A stretch of 64,000 nt of DNA from Phycisphaerae bacterium. Lineage in GTDB: Bacteria > Planctomycetota > Phycisphaerae > Sedimentisphaerales > UBA12454. Made by a program: the position numbers and the translations under genes. Shown piece after piece: positions 62,267 through 64,000 of the stretch. The stretch is taken from the NCBI GenBank assembly GCA_041652575.1, contig JBAZHC010000007.1:1-64000 (forward strand). The letters are read 5' to 3'. The notes under the pieces were generated by a model. It did no database searches and was not told the origin of the DNA. It saw only the letters and a list, made by a program, of their open reading frames with translations. Position 1 is the first letter of the stretch. The number at the start of each line of letters is the position of its first letter.

Positions 62267-64000
62267 CTACCAAGTTGGTGTACAGTTTGGATCCTGCGGG
62301 TTATTACACTGCATCCAGTCTACAGCAAAATCACTGAAATCAACGAAATTAACAGTGCCATCGGTCGGTGCAAAGTCTGCGCCCTGACAATCATTTAGAA
62401 CGGCACAGTCATTATGGAGCCAGTAGGATGCTATTATGCCAACATCTTCAAAGTCCACATAACAATCGCCGTTGATATCCGAGATAAGCCCATATCCGCC
62501 GGTCTGAATATCCTGACAGGTCTTGCCTGTAACTGCCATTTCAGGATAATTGATATGCGAGATTTGGTTAGTTGTAGTTTCATACACTGCCCAGACTATT
62601 TTGCCCGTACCATCGATGTAATCACTAATGTTTGAGGTAATTGAGCGGGTTATCCTCGTATCTACACCAGGCAGAACAGTCTGGTCGTCAGAGCCAAGCT
62701 TCACCCATGAAGCATTCTGTGTCCAGTCGGCACCTGCTTTCATAACATATATTCTGTAGGTCGCGGCGGCGGAACCTTCTGTATTGCCGCTGAAGGTCAG
62801 GTCAATTTTATTGATATTGGCCGGTGATTGATTGATTTTCATTTCAACCCAGAGCAACGTCTGGTCACCGGAACCGGGATTAGCAGGAGTCCATTCGGCT
62901 GTATTGTTAGCAGAAATATTTGCATACTGTGCGTCTGTGGCTTCGATCATTGTATTCCTGTTGCTGGAATTCCCGGAAAATGGGAAGAGGTCTACATCAC
63001 AGGCATAAGCATTATAATTAGTATTTGACTGTGTTATACCCACAAAGTTGTAAGTGTAAACGGCCGGGCCGCTGTCACTCGGCACAGCCGAGACTTCGTT
63101 TGAATACCCGGATTCATTTGAGAATATGTCAACCGCTGTAATGACATAGTAATAAGTTATGCCGTTAGTAACATTATTGTCGGTGTAATCCGGACTTCCC
63201 AGAAGCGAAGTATTAAGTTTGCTGTAACCGCTGCCGGACGTTGTCGAACGATATACATTATAGCCGGCAAAATCTATTTGGGAATTATTATTCGCCCCGG
63301 TCAGACGGACTGTTCCATTGCCCGCAGTCGCTTCCAGACCTCCTGGATTTAAAAGCAGCGATTCCGACAGATAAAAATCAGCAAAACGAACATCTTCGTC
63401 GCGAAGGTCGGCTATATTAGCCAGACTGCGGTAAATACCATATTTGGGCCGGTTAAAATCCGCACCGAGTCGCCACATATCGATGTTATTACTCCTCCAG
63501 AAAAGAAGTATCGCACCATCGCTGACTCTGCGAATGACAATTTCGTATGTTCCGGTATCAGTATTCAGGTATCGCTCGTACACTTCAACCCACACGCCTT
63601 TAAACAGCGACAAAGCAGCAGAGGCCATTTCAGTCTGCGACTGGTCGTCGCCGCCCGGACAATATAAAAGCTGAAGTTTGTCAGGACTGTTCTTTCGCGG
63701 CGATAACGTAATACTGGGCATGCCGTCATCATCACCGCCGCTGGGTTTGATTTGATGGATATGGCAAAAACTGGACGAAGTCTGAAATGCACTATCCAGT
63801 TTGAACTTCCAGGTGTAGATATGTGTTTCGCCATTGGTCGCGTACATTGATGCGCCGGATGGCCCCCAGGTTTTTATCTCGTTGCGCTGCCTGTCAAAAT
63901 AGAGGCAGCGATCATCGTCAAGGTCTCGATGAATAGAAAAGACAAAAGCATTTTTGTTAAGCTCATTATCCCATATCTCTGAAATATGCTCAACCGGATG
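62267..64000 (-). CDS. Jelly-roll polysaccharide-lyase-like dockerin protein (5' partial)
   Basis: The frame is open through the right window edge, so the N-terminus is missing; an ATG at 63847 is internal. The visible part begins with a beta-jelly-roll lyase-like domain (ISEIWDNELNKN, FCHIHQIKPSGG, KYGIYRSLANIADLRDE, VRFADFYLSE), similar in style to PL13/PL20-type lyases. An FN3 module follows (GYNVYRSTTSGSGYSKL and YYYVITAVD), then a CBM-like beta-sandwich, then a type I dockerin (DINGDCYVDFEDV and TDGTVNFVDF). It may make the first cut in a uronic-acid polysaccharide ahead of the lyase/GH105 fusion, 86 bp downstream. Confidence 0.75.
   Translation of the reverse strand, partial: HPVEHISEIWDNELNKNAFVFSIHRDLDDDRCLYFDRQRNEIKTWGPSGASMYATNGETHIYTWKFKLDSAFQTSSSFCHIHQIKPSGGDDDGMPSITLSPRKNSPDKLQLLYCPGGDDQSQTEMASAALSLFKGVWVEVYERYLNTDTGTYEIVIRRVSDGAILLFWRSNNIDMWRLGADFNRPKYGIYRSLANIADLRDEDVRFADFYLSESLLLNPGGLEATAGNGTVRLTGANNNSQIDFAGYNVYRSTTSGSGYSKLNTSLLGSPDYTDNNVTNGITYYYVITAVDIFSNESGYSNEVSAVPSDSGPAVYTYNFVGITQSNTNYNAYACDVDLFPFSGNSSNRNTMIEATDAQYANISANNTAEWTPANPGSGDQTLLWVEMKINQSPANINKIDLTFSGNTEGSAAATYRIYVMKAGADWTQNASWVKLGSDDQTVLPGVDTRITRSITSNISDYIDGTGKIVWAVYETTTNQISHINYPEMAVTGKTCQDIQTGGYGLISDINGDCYVDFEDVGIIASYWLHNDCAVLNDCQGADFAPTDGTVNFVDFSDFAVDWMQCNNPQDPNCTPTW

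Noticed and set aside
3..64000. CRISPR array, rRNA operon or replication origin
   Set aside because: No regularly spaced repeats, cas genes, rRNA segments or DnaA-box clusters were seen.

Overview
The window looks like a chromosomal segment of a polysaccharide-degrading planctomycete, most likely class Phycisphaerae (Sedimentisphaerales-like). This placement is inference from protein style: type I dockerins on secreted enzymes, a PEP-CTERM protein, a G/A|FTLVELLVV-type pseudopilin with the planctomycetal C-terminal domain, planctomycete-type FN3 modules, huge beta-helix proteins, and an rsmH gene with no division-gene cluster around it. No rRNA, ribosomal protein or CRISPR array is present; one tRNA is seen.

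Left part, 1-33.9 kb (mostly core genes). A giant secreted beta-helix/dockerin protein, cut by the window edge, ends in a clear terminator. A signalling cluster follows: hybrid-free PAS/GAF histidine kinase, response regulator, a tyrosine recombinase with substituted catalytic positions, a paralogous response regulator and an HPt-like protein. Next come a SIS-domain sugar isomerase and a MetX-MetW fusion convergent with it. A complete NAD-reducing group 3d-type [NiFe] hydrogenase operon (hoxFUYHW) is followed by a lone receiver protein. A five-gene minus-strand operon (ispA, dxs, nadK, a TPR protein, a DinG-like helicase), miaA with a convergent tRNA-Ser(UGA), a GH3 beta-glucosidase, rsmH and a Bcr/CflA-type exporter complete this half.

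Middle part, 34-58.5 kb (accessory island). Two diverged direct repeats of about 123 bp (33851-33973 and 58749-58871) bracket a block that is entirely an alpha-glucan utilisation locus. A long minus-strand operon encodes an ABC sugar importer (ATPase, lipoprotein binding protein, two permeases), beta-phosphoglucomutase, a secreted GH87 enzyme and two cytosolic GH65 phosphorylases. Further genes encode a dockerin multi-domain protein, a PEP-CTERM protein, a pseudopilin, a GH31 alpha-glucosidase, two tandem GH71/GH99-like dockerin enzymes and a LacI-type regulator. Perfect AACCGGTT-centred palindromes lie upstream of two of the minus-strand units and are the likely regulator sites. The model is: secreted GH87 and GH71/99-like enzymes cut an alpha-(1,3)-containing glucan, GH31 trims it, the ABC system imports disaccharides or oligosaccharides, GH65 enzymes phosphorolyse them to beta-glucose-1-phosphate, and beta-PGM makes glucose-6-phosphate.

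Right part, 58.9-64 kb. A second, smaller locus points to polyuronate use: a HAD phosphatase-like protein, an alginate-lyase-like domain fused to a GH105 unsaturated-uronyl hydrolase, and a jelly-roll lyase-like dockerin protein that runs off the window.

Domain calls come from reading motifs by eye; substrates are inferred from family and context and have not been tested.
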